Shown here in pieces: positions 11,069-20,674 of a stretch of 64,000 nt of DNA. A program made the translations under genes and the position numbers. This stretch comes from Photorhabdus australis DSM 17609. Its GTDB lineage: Bacteria > Pseudomonadota > Gammaproteobacteria > Enterobacterales > Enterobacteriaceae. The notes beneath the pieces are model-generated. The model saw nothing but the letters and a program-made list of their open reading frames with translations. It was not told the DNA's origin and searched no databases. The stretch covers positions 1 through 64,000 of the forward strand of contig NZ_JONO01000027.1 in assembly GCF_000711895.1 (NCBI RefSeq), given 5' to 3'. How positions within the stretch are numbered: the stretch's first letter is position 1; every line of letters begins with the position of its first letter.

Positions 11069-11124
11069 GCCTATCTTCCGGTCATACCTTTTGATATTCC
11101 GCCGGTCATGACCGGAAGATAGGC
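11069..11124 (-). promoter_or_regulatory. long hairpin between pdhR and aceE
   Basis: A perfect 17-base inverted repeat (GCCTATCTTCCGGTCAT at 11069-11085, its complement at 11108-11124) with a 22-base loop. A second palindrome, CCGGTCATGACCGG, sits at about 11102-11115, so the unit CCGGTCAT occurs three times and alternative pairings are possible. On the minus strand it is not followed by a T tract. It could be an RNA-stability element, a partial terminator that sets the aceE:pdhR ratio, or a relic of a mobile repeat. Confidence 0.6.
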
Positions 11125-11212
11125 CCTCACTGTTGTTGCCGCTAGCGCCCTCAGTTAAGGGACTCGACTAGCCATGCAGACGCAGCAAACTTCAGGATCT
11201 GCATAGCTAATT

Positions 11213-11977
11213 TTATTCTGGATGTTGTTGAAGACGCCTTAATGATCGCTCGCGGCGGGTATGCTCACGGCTGAGATCCAATAAAACATCTTCAATAAAA
11301 GCTAAATGACGATGGGAAGCTTCACGGGCTTTCTCCGGTTGTCTTGCCATTATAGCCTCAAAAATTTTTGCCCGATGATCACTGACAGCCGTCAGCATTT
11401 CTCGACGGGTATAAAGGAACTCAAAATTCTGCCGGATATTTTGTTCCAGCATAGGTGCCATACAACGCAATAAATGAAGGAGAACCACATTATGGGCAGC
11501 TTCAGTGACAACGAGTTGATATTGTAGAACCGCATCGGATTCAGCATTAACATCACCACTTTGTTGAGCTTGTTGGATAACAAGGTGATGTTCCCGAATA
11601 CGTTCAAAATCTTCGTCAGTTCCACGTAATGCCGCATAATAGGCAGCAATACCTTCCAAAGCATGGCGAGTTTCAAGGAGATCAAACTGAGATTCTGGAT
11701 GGCCAGCCAATAATTGTGCCAACGGATCACTAAAACTTTGCCAGAGATTACTCTGAACAAATGTTCCGCCACCTTGACGGCGAAAGAGAAAGCCCTTAGC
11801 TTCCAACCGTTGAATAGCTTCACGCAATGAAGGCCGTGACACATCAAATTGTTTCGCCAACTCACGCTCAGGTGGCAACTTCTCTCCGGGACGCAAAGAT
11901 CCTTCGAGGATAAGATGTTCAATACGTTGCTCAATGACATCTGATAATTTTGGTTGGCGGATTTTACTATAAGCCAT
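11213..11977 (-). CDS. pdhR: pyruvate-responsive GntR-family regulator of the pdh operon
   Basis: 254 residues, same length as E. coli PdhR and alike over most of it. An N-terminal winged helix-turn-helix (about 8-75, [35 protein letters not shown]) is followed by an FCD ligand domain (about 95-230, with the metal/ligand histidines in [31 protein letters not shown] and SHRHLAF). It represses its own operon and other respiratory genes when pyruvate is low. First gene of the operon, it is preceded by an unusually long leader of about 290 bases carrying a PdhR operator. Confidence 0.97.
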   Translation of the reverse strand: MAYSKIRQPKLSDVIEQRIEHLILEGSLRPGEKLPPERELAKQFDVSRPSLREAIQRLEAKGFLFRRQGGGTFVQSNLWQSFSDPLAQLLAGHPESQFDLLETRHALEGIAAYYAALRGTDEDFERIREHHLVIQQAQQSGDVNAESDAVLQYQLVVTEAAHNVVLLHLLRCMAPMLEQNIRQNFEFLYTRREMLTAVSDHRAKIFEAIMARQPEKAREASHRHLAFIEDVLLDLSREHTRRERSLRRLQQHPE

Positions 11978-12240
11978 ATTTACTGTAGCCAGTTCGAACC
12001 TATCTCATTAGGCTATTTTATTTGTCAAATTTGAACCTAGGCTGATGCTCACACAAAAGCACAAGCTTTTAAATGCGCTTTAGTCCAACCCGAAGGACGA
12101 ATGAAGCGAGTCATCCTTACGCACTACCTTTTATACGCTCCGGGTTTGTGTGCACTATCCATGTCCAAACTGCCCGCATAATTCCCACTATCAAGATAGG
12201 CAATTAATGGGTAAACATTGCTTCGGTCTATGCTGGAGTC

Positions 12241-12257
12241 AATTGGTAATACCAATT
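12241..12257 (-). promoter_or_regulatory. PdhR operator
   Basis: AATTGGTAATACCAATT is a perfect palindrome of the PdhR box form (AATTGGTnnnACCAATT). It lies at about +11 to +27 relative to the start predicted from the promoter just upstream, the same placement as in E. coli pdhR. Confidence 0.88.
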
Positions 12258-12274
12258 TAAACCACAGGCCCCTA

Positions 12275-12303
12275 AAAGTAACAAAGTATTCACCAACTGT
12301 CCA
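12275..12303 (-). promoter_or_regulatory. promoter of pdhR-aceEF-lpdA
   Basis: On the minus strand TGGACA (12298-12303), a 17-base spacer and TACTTT (12275-12280) form a sigma-70 promoter directly upstream of the PdhR operator. The start would fall near 12268, giving a leader of about 290 bases before pdhR. A lone TTGACA (12023-12028) closer to pdhR lacks a good -10. Confidence 0.7.
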
Positions 12304-12678
12304 TAAAGACCTTGAGCTAAATCATAAAAACCTGTAAATTTTAACAAATTTTTTTAAAAATTAGCAAAAATTGATAACTAATAGGCTAATAAATCCTCTA
12401 CGACAATATTTTGATTTAACCTCCTTTAAAGGTATAAATAGACATATTGAATCGTTACAGCAAGGAAATAATAGAATACTCATGCTAAAAATTTAAATAT
12501 TCAATCATCAACTATTAACTTCAAACACAGCTGTTATCTCATTAGGTTATAAATGTAGCTCAAATCAGTAAAACTGAGCGGCTAAAAATTGCGATCAGGA
12601 AGGAATAATGACAAATATGTGAGGAACCCACCAGCAACAGCTCAACAGAACTCTCGCTGATGGGAAAAATGCACGATA
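12304..12678. other. gene-free stretch between the pdh promoter and the accessory patch
   Basis: AT-rich DNA with no reading frame I can support. It holds the far upstream side of the pdhR promoter and the downstream end of the lipoprotein gene at 12679. No repeat or RNA was recognised. Confidence 0.5.
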
Positions 12679-13047
12679 CTAAAACCAATAACGTGTTTTT
12701 TCATGCCACCCTTTTTTATACATACAGGAGGAAATCACCCAACGCCTTGCAGATTCATTTTTATCCCAACGTTCAACTTCAGCTTTTGGCACAGTGATGT
12801 AATGCCCACAGGATTTGTCTTTTTTCCCATCCTTATCTTCACAGGGGAAATGTTTCGTTTCATAAGAATGAACAACTTTGCTGTCCCAGTCTGGTGGAAA
12901 ACGAAAATAACCCTGCTCCTTACATTCAGCATAATCTACATCTCTATCAAGCTGAGTTGCTCCTGGTTTTTCCCACGATGTACAACCAATCAATAAAGTA
13001 AATAATAGAAATAAAGGAATAATAACCATTCTTTTTATAAAATTCAT
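12679..13047 (-). CDS. small putative lipoprotein, unknown function
   Basis: 122 residues starting MNFIKRMVIIPLFLLFTLL followed by the lipobox IGC (Cys22). This is a clear lipoprotein signal peptide, so the protein is expected at the inner or outer membrane facing the periplasm. The mature part is hydrophilic with five further cysteines (CKEQ, CEDKDGKKDKSC, SSCMYKKGW) and the end HEKTRYWF, suggesting disulfides. The ATG at 13045-13047 is chosen over an upstream TTG because the signal peptide then starts at residue 1 and AGGA lies eight bases before it. No family was recognised. It belongs to the minus-strand accessory patch between pdhR and ampE. Confidence 0.6.
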   Translation of the reverse strand: MNFIKRMVIIPLFLLFTLLIGCTSWEKPGATQLDRDVDYAECKEQGYFRFPPDWDSKVVHSYETKHFPCEDKDGKKDKSCGHYITVPKAEVERWDKNESARRWVISSCMYKKGWHEKTRYWF

Positions 13048-13085
13048 ACAAAAATTCCTAAAACCAAACAAAATAATCAAGAAAG

Positions 13086-13358
13086 TTAAAAGCCAAAAGA
13101 CATTCCAACACTATAACTTTCTTTTTCAAAAGAGGGTCTCCCACCGGATTGTATAACTTGCCTATCCTGTATTGGTGTGTATTTATCAAAATTAGGTGTA
13201 GCATTCATGGTATTTACTTTGACTTTGGTTCCTGAAATTATATCTTTAACACTACATTCGGAGTAACCACATGCTGAAATATAGCTACTATTAATCTTTG
13301 GCGTAGAACATCCGGTAACAATAAAAACCGATAATGAAATGATGAACAATTTATTCAT
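13086..13358 (-). CDS. small putative lipoprotein, unknown function
   Basis: 90 residues with lipoprotein signal MNKLFIISLSVFIVTGC (lipobox VTGC, Cys17). The mature part is short and polar, with a CGYSEC motif and a C-terminus YSVGMSFGF that ends in an aromatic residue. AAGGA lies upstream of the ATG at 13356-13358, and ATGs further up are ignored because they precede the signal peptide. It lies 38 bases upstream of the lipoprotein gene at 12679-13047 on the same strand, so the two may be co-transcribed. No homologue recognised. Confidence 0.6.
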   Translation of the reverse strand: MNKLFIISLSVFIVTGCSTPKINSSYISACGYSECSVKDIISGTKVKVNTMNATPNFDKYTPIQDRQVIQSGGRPSFEKESYSVGMSFGF

Positions 13359-13436
13359 TGTTAATATCCTTGAATTGCTGTATACGTTAAAAAAACAAAT
13401 CCATGAAAACAAAAAATAACCATATATAAATAAATG

Positions 13437-13631
13437 CTATTTTTTACGTTCTATTAAATAATATCTACATATGCATTTTATCTTTCTGGCACCCCATGGA
13501 ATATCAGAACAATCTCTTCCCATGGAAAAAGACATACCTTCATCACTGGGAAAAATCTTTTTTATTAGTATTCCATTAACACTCAGAAATAGCAAACCAG
13601 ATAAAAAACATGAAATAAGTGATATTTTCAT
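13437..13631 (-). CDS. small exported or membrane peptide, hypothetical
   Basis: 64 codons starting MKISLISCFLSGLLFLSV, which looks like a signal peptide or a single membrane segment. A short cysteine-containing tail with basic end (CICRYYLIERKK) follows. No good ribosome site is seen before the ATG, so translation is uncertain. It sits in line with the two lipoprotein genes downstream of it. No family recognised. Confidence 0.35.
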   Translation of the reverse strand: MKISLISCFLSGLLFLSVNGILIKKIFPSDEGMSFSMGRDCSDIPWGARKIKCICRYYLIERKK

Positions 13632-13700
13632 GCACTTAAAATAAGTTAATTAATGTTAAATTACACCTTACAAGATATCAAAAGACACATAGTGACTTCA

Positions 13701-13922
13701 TTAACTGTTATCCTCTTTATCTTCTACATATTCCAGTATATCTCCAGGCTGGCATTGCAAATATTTACAAATTTTTTCCAATGTCTCAATACGAATACCT
13801 TTTATCTTACCATTTTTCAGCAACGATAAATTTTGCTCAGTAATACCAATAATTACCGCCAATTCTTTAGACTTTACTTTCCTTTTCGCTAAAATCACAT
13901 CCAGTCTTATTATAATGCTCAT
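13701..13922 (-). CDS. small XRE-family (Cro/C1-type) transcriptional regulator
   Basis: A 73-residue protein that is almost entirely one helix-turn-helix domain: SKELAVIIGITEQNLSLLKN for helices 2-3, then GIRIETLEKICKYLQCQPGDI, as in YozG-type regulators. It follows the DUF2975 gene by eight bases on the same strand. Pairs of a small XRE regulator and a DUF2975 membrane protein are a recurring arrangement, so the pair is likely one operon, perhaps self-regulated. The target is unknown. Confidence 0.85.
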   Translation of the reverse strand: MSIIIRLDVILAKRKVKSKELAVIIGITEQNLSLLKNGKIKGIRIETLEKICKYLQCQPGDILEYVEDKEDNS

Positions 13923-13930
13923 GACGGTTC

Positions 13931-14509
13931 TCAGACAAAATAACGCTGTTCATCACTTATTTTCTTTGATTCACGCATAATCAAACTAAATATTAGAAGG
14001 AATACACCAAACATAATAATAAATAAAGATTCTGAGTTAACACCGAGAGAGAAACTGAATACACGTTGCCCCTTTTCCAGGTCTATAGATAAAACCATTC
14101 CCTGTAATGTATTAATCACCGGATAAAGAAGCTGTTCCAGAATCATCAGAAAACCAATAATAAATGAACCGAAGATATTACGATCACTCCATATTTCACC
14201 TTTAGCAAACCGGAAAAACAAAATTCCGATTAATACATAGGAAGAGGTTGATATGATTCGAGGTATCGTATCCAGAAATACGTAAAGTATCTGGCTTAAT
14301 AAAGACTGCTTAAATCCTTCTGCAGTCAATGCAGGCATAAGATCACTATACGCCTGAAGAACAGCCCGGTGAGTGGTATCATGCCATAACGACCAGGAAA
14401 CAATATGGAACCCCATATCAGCAACCGCCATAACGGAAGCAATAATAATAGCCAGAAAGCTAAGAAGCCTGATTTTGGGATTAGTCATAAACTCCTGCTT
14501 ATCACACAT
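13931..14509 (-). CDS. DUF2975 membrane protein
   Basis: About 192 residues with four predicted membrane segments (roughly 15-35, 70-105, 115-140, 155-180), a short cytoplasmic N-terminus and a charged C-terminal tail. The layout and the neighbouring XRE gene fit DUF2975. Two starts compete. The ATG at 14507-14509 has no clear ribosome site, while the ATG at 14486-14488 has AGGAG only three bases away. The longer form is given. Function unknown. No catalytic motif seen. Confidence 0.7.
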   Translation of the reverse strand: MCDKQEFMTNPKIRLLSFLAIIIASVMAVADMGFHIVSWSLWHDTTHRAVLQAYSDLMPALTAEGFKQSLLSQILYVFLDTIPRIISTSSYVLIGILFFRFAKGEIWSDRNIFGSFIIGFLMILEQLLYPVINTLQGMVLSIDLEKGQRVFSFSLGVNSESLFIIMFGVFLLIFSLIMRESKKISDEQRYFV

Positions 14510-14670
14510 CTTATGTTATTCCATTACACGCCCAACTAAACTTTCGTTAAAGTACTTCAAAAATTATCGTATTACAATAATTTTTTATCACTAAATAGAC
14601 AGAACACGATTCAATGTAATAAATAAATCATAGTGATAATCATTGAAAACTGTCATTAATTTATTGATAA

Positions 14671-14701
14671 AAAAGAAAAAAGGAGCTACTTACATAGCCC
14701 C
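14671..14701 (-). terminator. terminator of ampE
   Basis: On the minus strand GGGGCTA pairs with TAGCTCC (one G-U pair) around a six-base loop, followed by TTTTTTC. It lies about 45 bases past the ampE stop. Confidence 0.75.
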
Positions 14702-14745
14702 TTATGGAGAGTTAAGCTATTGAAGCGCCGAACAAATCAGAGTAG

Positions 14746-15600
14746 TCAAACCAATGCCCCATAAATTGTCAGTAAGGCAACAACCACAATGATAGAAAAA
14801 GTTACCTTTTTCGCCAGTGTCACCGCAGCAATAGGTGTTTGAATTGAATCAAGATGTGGTTCACGGCTTAATGAAAACTGAGCAAGCTGACACACTACTT
14901 TATATTGTGTCGTTCTCAAATCACTAAGAGAAGCAACCCACGCTGGCAAAGCCCGCTCACCGTGCCCCAATAAAGCATAAGCAACGCCAGCCAGACGAGC
15001 CGGAATCCAATCCAGCCAGTGCAACAGGCTATCAACACCAGACTGTGCACGCTGAAGCGGCGTACCATATTGCGCTAACCAACCCTGATAAGCCCTTAAA
15101 AAGCAATATCCCACCAAAGCAACTGGCCCTAATTTACCAGCAACGATTAACCAAAAAATAGGAGCCAAGTAATAACGAAAATTTATCCATAAAAGAGCAT
15201 TTTGCATCTCTCGTAACTTATTTTCTTTACTAACATCAACGGGTAAGCCATGAATGATTACGAGACGAGCAAGATATTCTCTTCGTTGCTCCCTGTCATC
15301 TTGATGAACAGCACGAAAATATTCACGATAATCGTTCCGTAAACTTCCCGCACCTATACACAGCAAACAAATGAGCACCCATAAAATTAGCTCAATAATT
15401 CCAAACATAAAATTATTAAGTATTAAAATGAACAACCATGTAAGCAGCATAGCAGCTAACGTCATCAACAAGCTTCTCCATAAGGAAAAAGTCTTCATGT
15501 TGGTAAAAAGTGGTTCAAGACGGTGATCCAATTGCCAATGATCGCTAAATTTAAATACTCGTTCCCACGCTAGCACTAACAACAGTATAAAGAGGGTCAT
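14746..15600 (-). CDS. ampE: AmpE, membrane protein of the ampDE locus
   Basis: 284 residues, the same as E. coli AmpE. Start MTLFILLLVLAWERVFK, then HWQLDHRLEPLF, ELQNALLWINFR-like QNALLWINFRYYLAPIFWLIV, LDWIPARLAG and the C-terminus LLTIYGALV, all matching the family. Four membrane segments are expected (about 1-20, 45-85, 145-175, 265-284). The start at 15598-15600 has GGAG eight bases upstream. A longer upstream frame would only run into the remains of ampD. AmpE is a cobalamin-biosynthesis-like inner membrane protein linked with beta-lactamase induction. Its partner ampD immediately upstream is broken here. Confidence 0.95.
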   Translation of the reverse strand: MTLFILLLVLAWERVFKFSDHWQLDHRLEPLFTNMKTFSLWRSLLMTLAAMLLTWLFILILNNFMFGIIELILWVLICLLCIGAGSLRNDYREYFRAVHQDDREQRREYLARLVIIHGLPVDVSKENKLREMQNALLWINFRYYLAPIFWLIVAGKLGPVALVGYCFLRAYQGWLAQYGTPLQRAQSGVDSLLHWLDWIPARLAGVAYALLGHGERALPAWVASLSDLRTTQYKVVCQLAQFSLSREPHLDSIQTPIAAVTLAKKVTFSIIVVVALLTIYGALV

Positions 15601-15605
15601 TCTTT

Positions 15606-16140
15606 CTACTCCTGCAACAATTGTTGATAATGTGTCTAACCAAAACAAAGTTCTGAATCTGTTTTTCTTCCCAGAGCAATATCATTGTGACCAGTGATAT
15701 GCTTGTTATATCCGGATATTCCTGCATAAGACATTGCATAAAAAATCAAATATTTCAATCAGCTATCAGAAAATGACTGAGTATCTGTTCCCACCAGTTC
15801 TATCCTCATTGAGAAATCATTACATTCTTCCTGCCCTATATAGCAGGACACGCCAGCATGCCACGAGCCCTTACTAAATGGAACATAATAGACAATTTCC
15901 CATCACGCCGGAGAAAGCAATAAACAGAAACACCCAATCCAGCCATTTTTTTGAAAAAAACATCATCTTCTACTACGTTCCATGTCCCAGTAAAGAACAA
16001 TTCAATGTAAGAGCTACCAAACTTTTCTGGAGACACACTAATATTATGAATGGCGAGTAGTGATTACTCACCTTGAAGGCATAAATCATGATGAGATGAA
16101 AGCATCTTCCTGCCCCCATCAATCCAGCTCTCATTTAACC
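15606..16140 (-). pseudogene. ampD: ampD remnant (1,6-anhydro-N-acetylmuramyl-L-alanine amidase)
   Basis: Fragments of AmpD appear in order across three reading frames. They are: ESWIDGG...SSHHDLCLQGE, then an in-frame TAA at 16064-16066; SLLAIHNISVSPEKFG to CFLRRDGKLS; after a frame shift near 15850-15890, WHAGVSCYIGQEECNDFS and ELVGTDTQSFSDS ending in TGA at 15759-15761; after another shift, HITGHNDIALGRKTD ending in TAG at 15636-15638. The start codon is also not visible. The zinc ligand motifs (HN, GH, KTD) remain, so decay is fairly recent. AmpD recycles peptidoglycan anhydro-muropeptides. Its loss derepresses AmpC where an AmpR-AmpC system exists. Confidence 0.92.
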
Positions 16141-16206
16141 ACTATTGTCACCCTTAAATCTGATGACAAAATCAAGATAGTAGTCGTTCACTGCACAACA
16201 GGGTAG

Positions 16207-17145
<939 letters not shown>

Positions 17146-17346
17146 TTAACAACAATAATATTGATGGTGGTGTAAATCAGCAATCCATAACCAACAGATT
17201 TGCGAACACCACCGTAAATATTTTTGCAAACATTGCAATCCAGAAATTTTTCTTCGAGTCAACTCCATAACCTCTATATAGCCTATTTTATTTTTTTCTT
17301 TTTCCTTCATTCTCTATATCGAAATACCACAACGCGGAGTAAAAAC

Positions 17347-17772
17347 ATGAGCAAACAACAAGGGTTTACTTTAATGGAAATTATGGTGGCTATTGCCATA
17401 ATTTCCATCTTAAGTGCTATTGGTATTCCAAGTTATCAAGGATATATTCAAAAAGCAGCTTTAACAGATATACTACAAACTATTGTGCCTTATAAATCAG
17501 GAATAGAACTTTGCAGTTTTGAAACTGAAGATTTCAAAGGTTGTAATACAGGAACAACATCAATTCCCAAAGGCCATAACAGTAGATATATCGAGAGCAT
17601 TTTAGTTAAAGATGGAGAGATTACCGTTAAAGGGCAACAGAGCCTTAAAAACCTCAGCGTTACATTAAAACCAACACAAAATATACAGACAGGTACAATT
17701 AAATGGAATAACAAATGCGAATCGGCAAATAACTCATTAAAGAGCCGTTGCCAGGAAATATTTGAGTTTTAA
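17347..17772 (+). CDS. ppdD: type IV major prepilin
   Basis: 141 residues. It has a short leader MSKQQG followed by FTLMEIMVAIAIISILSAIG, the classic type IV prepilin N-terminus with cleavage after Gly6 and the conserved Glu5 of the mature chain. A pair of C-terminal cysteines (C-ESANNSLKSR-C) forms the usual disulfide loop. GGAG seven bases before the ATG at 17347 fixes the start. The leader-extended frame upstream is not supported. It is followed by hofB and hofC, as in the nadC-ppdD-hofBC locus of enterobacteria. The prepilin peptidase and secretin are not in this window. Confidence 0.93.
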   Translation: MSKQQGFTLMEIMVAIAIISILSAIGIPSYQGYIQKAALTDILQTIVPYKSGIELCSFETEDFKGCNTGTTSIPKGHNSRYIESILVKDGEITVKGQQSLKNLSVTLKPTQNIQTGTIKWNNKCESANNSLKSRCQEIFEF

Positions 17773-17797
17773 TTAATTACTATCATGAATATATATT

Positions 17798-17924
17798 TAC
17801 ACCTAATAAATTTCAAGATGCATCGCGACGGCAAGGGAGCGAATCCCCGGGAGCATAGATAACTATGTGACCGGGATGAGTGAGTGCAGTCAACAAAGAG
17901 GCAACTTGAAAGATAACAGGTATA
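17798..17924. repeat. ERIC element, copy 2, inside the pilus operon
   Basis: Second 127-base ERIC with the same core (GCGAATCCCCGGGAGCAT, ATGACCGGGATGAGTGAGTG) and terminal inverted ends, in the same orientation as copy 1. It fills the ppdD-hofB gap, ending 14 bases before the hofB start and just before its ribosome site, so a strong RNA hairpin would form in the polycistronic message. Confidence 0.9.
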
Positions 17925-17938
17925 TATAGGAAACAACA

Positions 17939-19387
17939 ATGAACTCACTTTCAGCAGCAGAAAGCGCTTTAATGGAAAGAGAAATCCATGATATTTGTCA
18001 TCGTTACCAATCTGTGGTTATAAAAAAAGATGATAATACGATAACAATTGCCAGCAGCGAATTACCCAATGATGATCTATTAGCCGCATTACGCTTTATT
18101 TCCGGGCGGATCGTTAATGTAGAAATTTGGCCGCTGGCACGAATTGAATCAGTATTACACCAAAATATTTCACTGCACCATTTACCTGAGGAAGAATTAC
18201 CTTCATTACCACCCACAACCGATATTCATGCAGATGAAAATGATGCACCCGTCATTCAGCTTATTAATCAAACTTTATTAACTGCAATTCAACGACGTGC
18301 ATCTGATATCCATTTTGAACCATTCCAACAAGGTTATCGTATTCGTATCCGGGTTGATGGCGCATTACATCTCTTGTCATCTCCATCTCCTCAAATGAAC
18401 GCCAGCATTGCCGCACGCCTTAAGATAATGGCGAAATTGAATATTGCCGAAAAACGGTTACCTCAGGATGGACAATTTGATTGGTATGACACTCGACATA
18501 ATTATGCTATCCGTATGGCTACCTTACCAACAATACACGGAGAAAAAATCGTACTCAGAATATTAAATACAATGCGGCAACTGTCACTTGATCAGCTAGG
18601 TATCCCTGAGCAGTTATTAAATCAACTACAACAAAAATTAACATTACCACAAGGGATGATTTTAGTGACAGGCCCTACGGGGAGCGGAAAAACGGTGACT
18701 TTATATAGCTGCTTGCAATATCTGAATCAAAATAAAAAGAATATTTGCAGTGTAGAAGACCCTGTTGAAATTCCACTCAATGGCATTAATCAGACACAAA
18801 TTAACAGTAAAATTGATCTCAATTTTGCCAAAGTATTACGAGCATTATTACGGCAAGATCCCGATGTTATCATGGTGGGAGAAATACGTGATAGCGAAAC
18901 AGCCGAAATATCAGTAAAAGCAGCACAAACAGGCCATCTGGTTCTTTCAACATTACATACTAATTCTACTGTAGATACATTATCTCGCCTACAAAATTTA
19001 GGTGTTTCAGGCTATATGGCGGCTTCTTGTATCAAATTAATTATCGCCCAACGACTTGTCAGGAAATTATGTCTGCATTGCCGTAATCAGCAAGCAGATG
19101 AAACAGTTATTAATATTGGAAATAACCCTGTATTTATCAGACAATGGATAGCGGTTGGTTGCAAGCATTGTTTCTCCGGTTATTATGGCAGGACTGCTAT
19201 TTATGAGTTTTTGGAAATAACACATGAATTCCAACAAATCTTATCACAACAAGATCCTCAAAACTTACAAAAAACTATTATAGATCAAAGAAAAGAAACC
19301 TTGTTTTCATCCAGTATTCTATTAGTAGAACAAGGGATAACTACACTAGAAGAAATTTATCAAGTTACAGGACAAGAAGAACAATGA
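17939..19387 (+). CDS. hofB: type IV pilus assembly ATPase (GspE/PilB type)
   Basis: 482 residues. A degenerate N-terminal domain (1-100) is followed by the hexameric secretion ATPase domain: Asp box region (ASDIHFEP, 121-128), arginine-rich IRIRVDG, Walker A GPTGSGKT (245-252), Walker B region LLRQDPDVIMVGEIRD and His box GHLVLSTLHTN. A zinc-binding pair of CxxC sites (CLHC and CKHC) comes near 378-415. It powers pilin polymerisation at the inner membrane. AGGAAA lies eight bases upstream of the ATG, immediately after the ERIC element. Confidence 0.94.
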   Translation: MNSLSAAESALMEREIHDICHRYQSVVIKKDDNTITIASSELPNDDLLAALRFISGRIVNVEIWPLARIESVLHQNISLHHLPEEELPSLPPTTDIHADENDAPVIQLINQTLLTAIQRRASDIHFEPFQQGYRIRIRVDGALHLLSSPSPQMNASIAARLKIMAKLNIAEKRLPQDGQFDWYDTRHNYAIRMATLPTIHGEKIVLRILNTMRQLSLDQLGIPEQLLNQLQQKLTLPQGMILVTGPTGSGKTVTLYSCLQYLNQNKKNICSVEDPVEIPLNGINQTQINSKIDLNFAKVLRALLRQDPDVIMVGEIRDSETAEISVKAAQTGHLVLSTLHTNSTVDTLSRLQNLGVSGYMAASCIKLIIAQRLVRKLCLHCRNQQADETVINIGNNPVFIRQWIAVGCKHCFSGYYGRTAIYEFLEITHEFQQILSQQDPQNLQKTIIDQRKETLFSSSILLVEQGITTLEEIYQVTGQEEQ

Positions 19388-20583
19388 AAATTCATTATAT
19401 TTATCATTGGCAAGCAGTTAATAACAAAGGTGAAATATCAAAAGGAAAATCACTATGTGATAACCGCAAAGTTTTATACCAACAACTTGTCCATATTGGA
19501 TTGCAACCTTATAATATAAAATGTGATAAATGGATATTTTATCACCATCAACAAGTTTCCTACCGTCTGAATTTAATTCGTCAATTGGCAACATTATTAT
19601 CAGCAGGAATGCCTTTACTTAATTGTCTGAACATTCTTATCCGTGAATGTAGTAATTCATTATGGCATTGCGTATTATCAGATATTAGCAAAAGAATTAC
19701 CCGAGGAGAATCACTCTCCACTTCACTAAAAAATTATCCATTTCTATTTCCGCCTTTATTTTATCAACTGATTGCTGTTGGTGAGTTAACCGGGCAACTA
19801 GAGACTTGCTGCCAATTATTAGTTAAACAACAGGAACAACAAGATAAGTTACAGAAGAAAATAGCAAAAGCACTGCGCTACCCTCTGATCATTACTTTTG
19901 TTGCCAGTATCATTATTTTATTACTGCTAATTTTTGTCTTGCCTGAATTTGAGCATATTTATCATTCATTTAACACACAACTTCCTTTACTGACACGTAG
20001 TTTATTAATAGCCTCCAACTGGATTATTCAATATGGTGGTTATAGCGCTATTGGATTAATACTGCTGTCCCTATTTTACCTACAATTACGCCAGCGCCAT
20101 ACAATATGGGTTGTCCGTGAAAAAAATCTGATATTACGTTTACCCATTATTGCAAAATTAATCAGTTATCAGCAATTAGGGCAACTCTTCCATATCCTAT
20201 TCATGACACAAAAAGCCGGCTTAACCCTCACTGCAGGGTTAAACAGTGCTATTGCATCAATAAATCATCCAGTATTTCTGAAAGCGACTAAATTCTTACA
20301 TGCCCAAATTAATCAAGGGATACCAATGAGCGAGGCACTAAAACAACAATCTTGCTTTCCTGCACTATGTCAACAGTTCGTCAGTGTTGGCGAAGAGTCT
20401 GGCAATCTAGAACTACTATTGGAGAATCTCGCTAACTGGTATCAACAACAAGCATTAGAAATTTCTGATAATCTGGCTCAGTTACTGGAACCAATACTTA
20501 TGGTTATAATAGCTACTATTGTCGGCATACTATTACTCGCAATGTATTTGCCAATTTTTCAGCTAGGTACAATACTCACTTGA
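19384..20583 (+). CDS. hofC: type IV pilus inner-membrane platform protein (GspF/PilC type)
   Basis: 399 residues with two T2SF repeats, the first around [19 protein letters not shown] and the second around [21 protein letters not shown]. Hydrophobic segments lie at about 170-195, 215-240 and at the C-terminus ([20 protein letters not shown]). The sequence [19 protein letters not shown] is characteristic of the family. It begins inside hofB by the ATGA overlap, so translation is coupled. It anchors the ATPase of the pilus machine. Confidence 0.93.
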   Translation: MKIHYIYHWQAVNNKGEISKGKSLCDNRKVLYQQLVHIGLQPYNIKCDKWIFYHHQQVSYRLNLIRQLATLLSAGMPLLNCLNILIRECSNSLWHCVLSDISKRITRGESLSTSLKNYPFLFPPLFYQLIAVGELTGQLETCCQLLVKQQEQQDKLQKKIAKALRYPLIITFVASIIILLLLIFVLPEFEHIYHSFNTQLPLLTRSLLIASNWIIQYGGYSAIGLILLSLFYLQLRQRHTIWVVREKNLILRLPIIAKLISYQQLGQLFHILFMTQKAGLTLTAGLNSAIASINHPVFLKATKFLHAQINQGIPMSEALKQQSCFPALCQQFVSVGEESGNLELLLENLANWYQQQALEISDNLAQLLEPILMVIIATIVGILLLAMYLPIFQLGTILT

Positions 20584-20674
20584 AATAAAAACAATTCCAT
20601 GGTTTTGCTCTAGGTCATCTGCCTCCCTTTCGGTTACAATCCCAAAATACTATCAAGTAATATTAAGGGATAGG

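Noticed and set aside
17166-17213. GGTGGTGT/ACACCACC inverted repeat between nadC and ppdD
   Set aside because: Eight-base stem with a long loop and no T tract directly after; not a convincing terminator.
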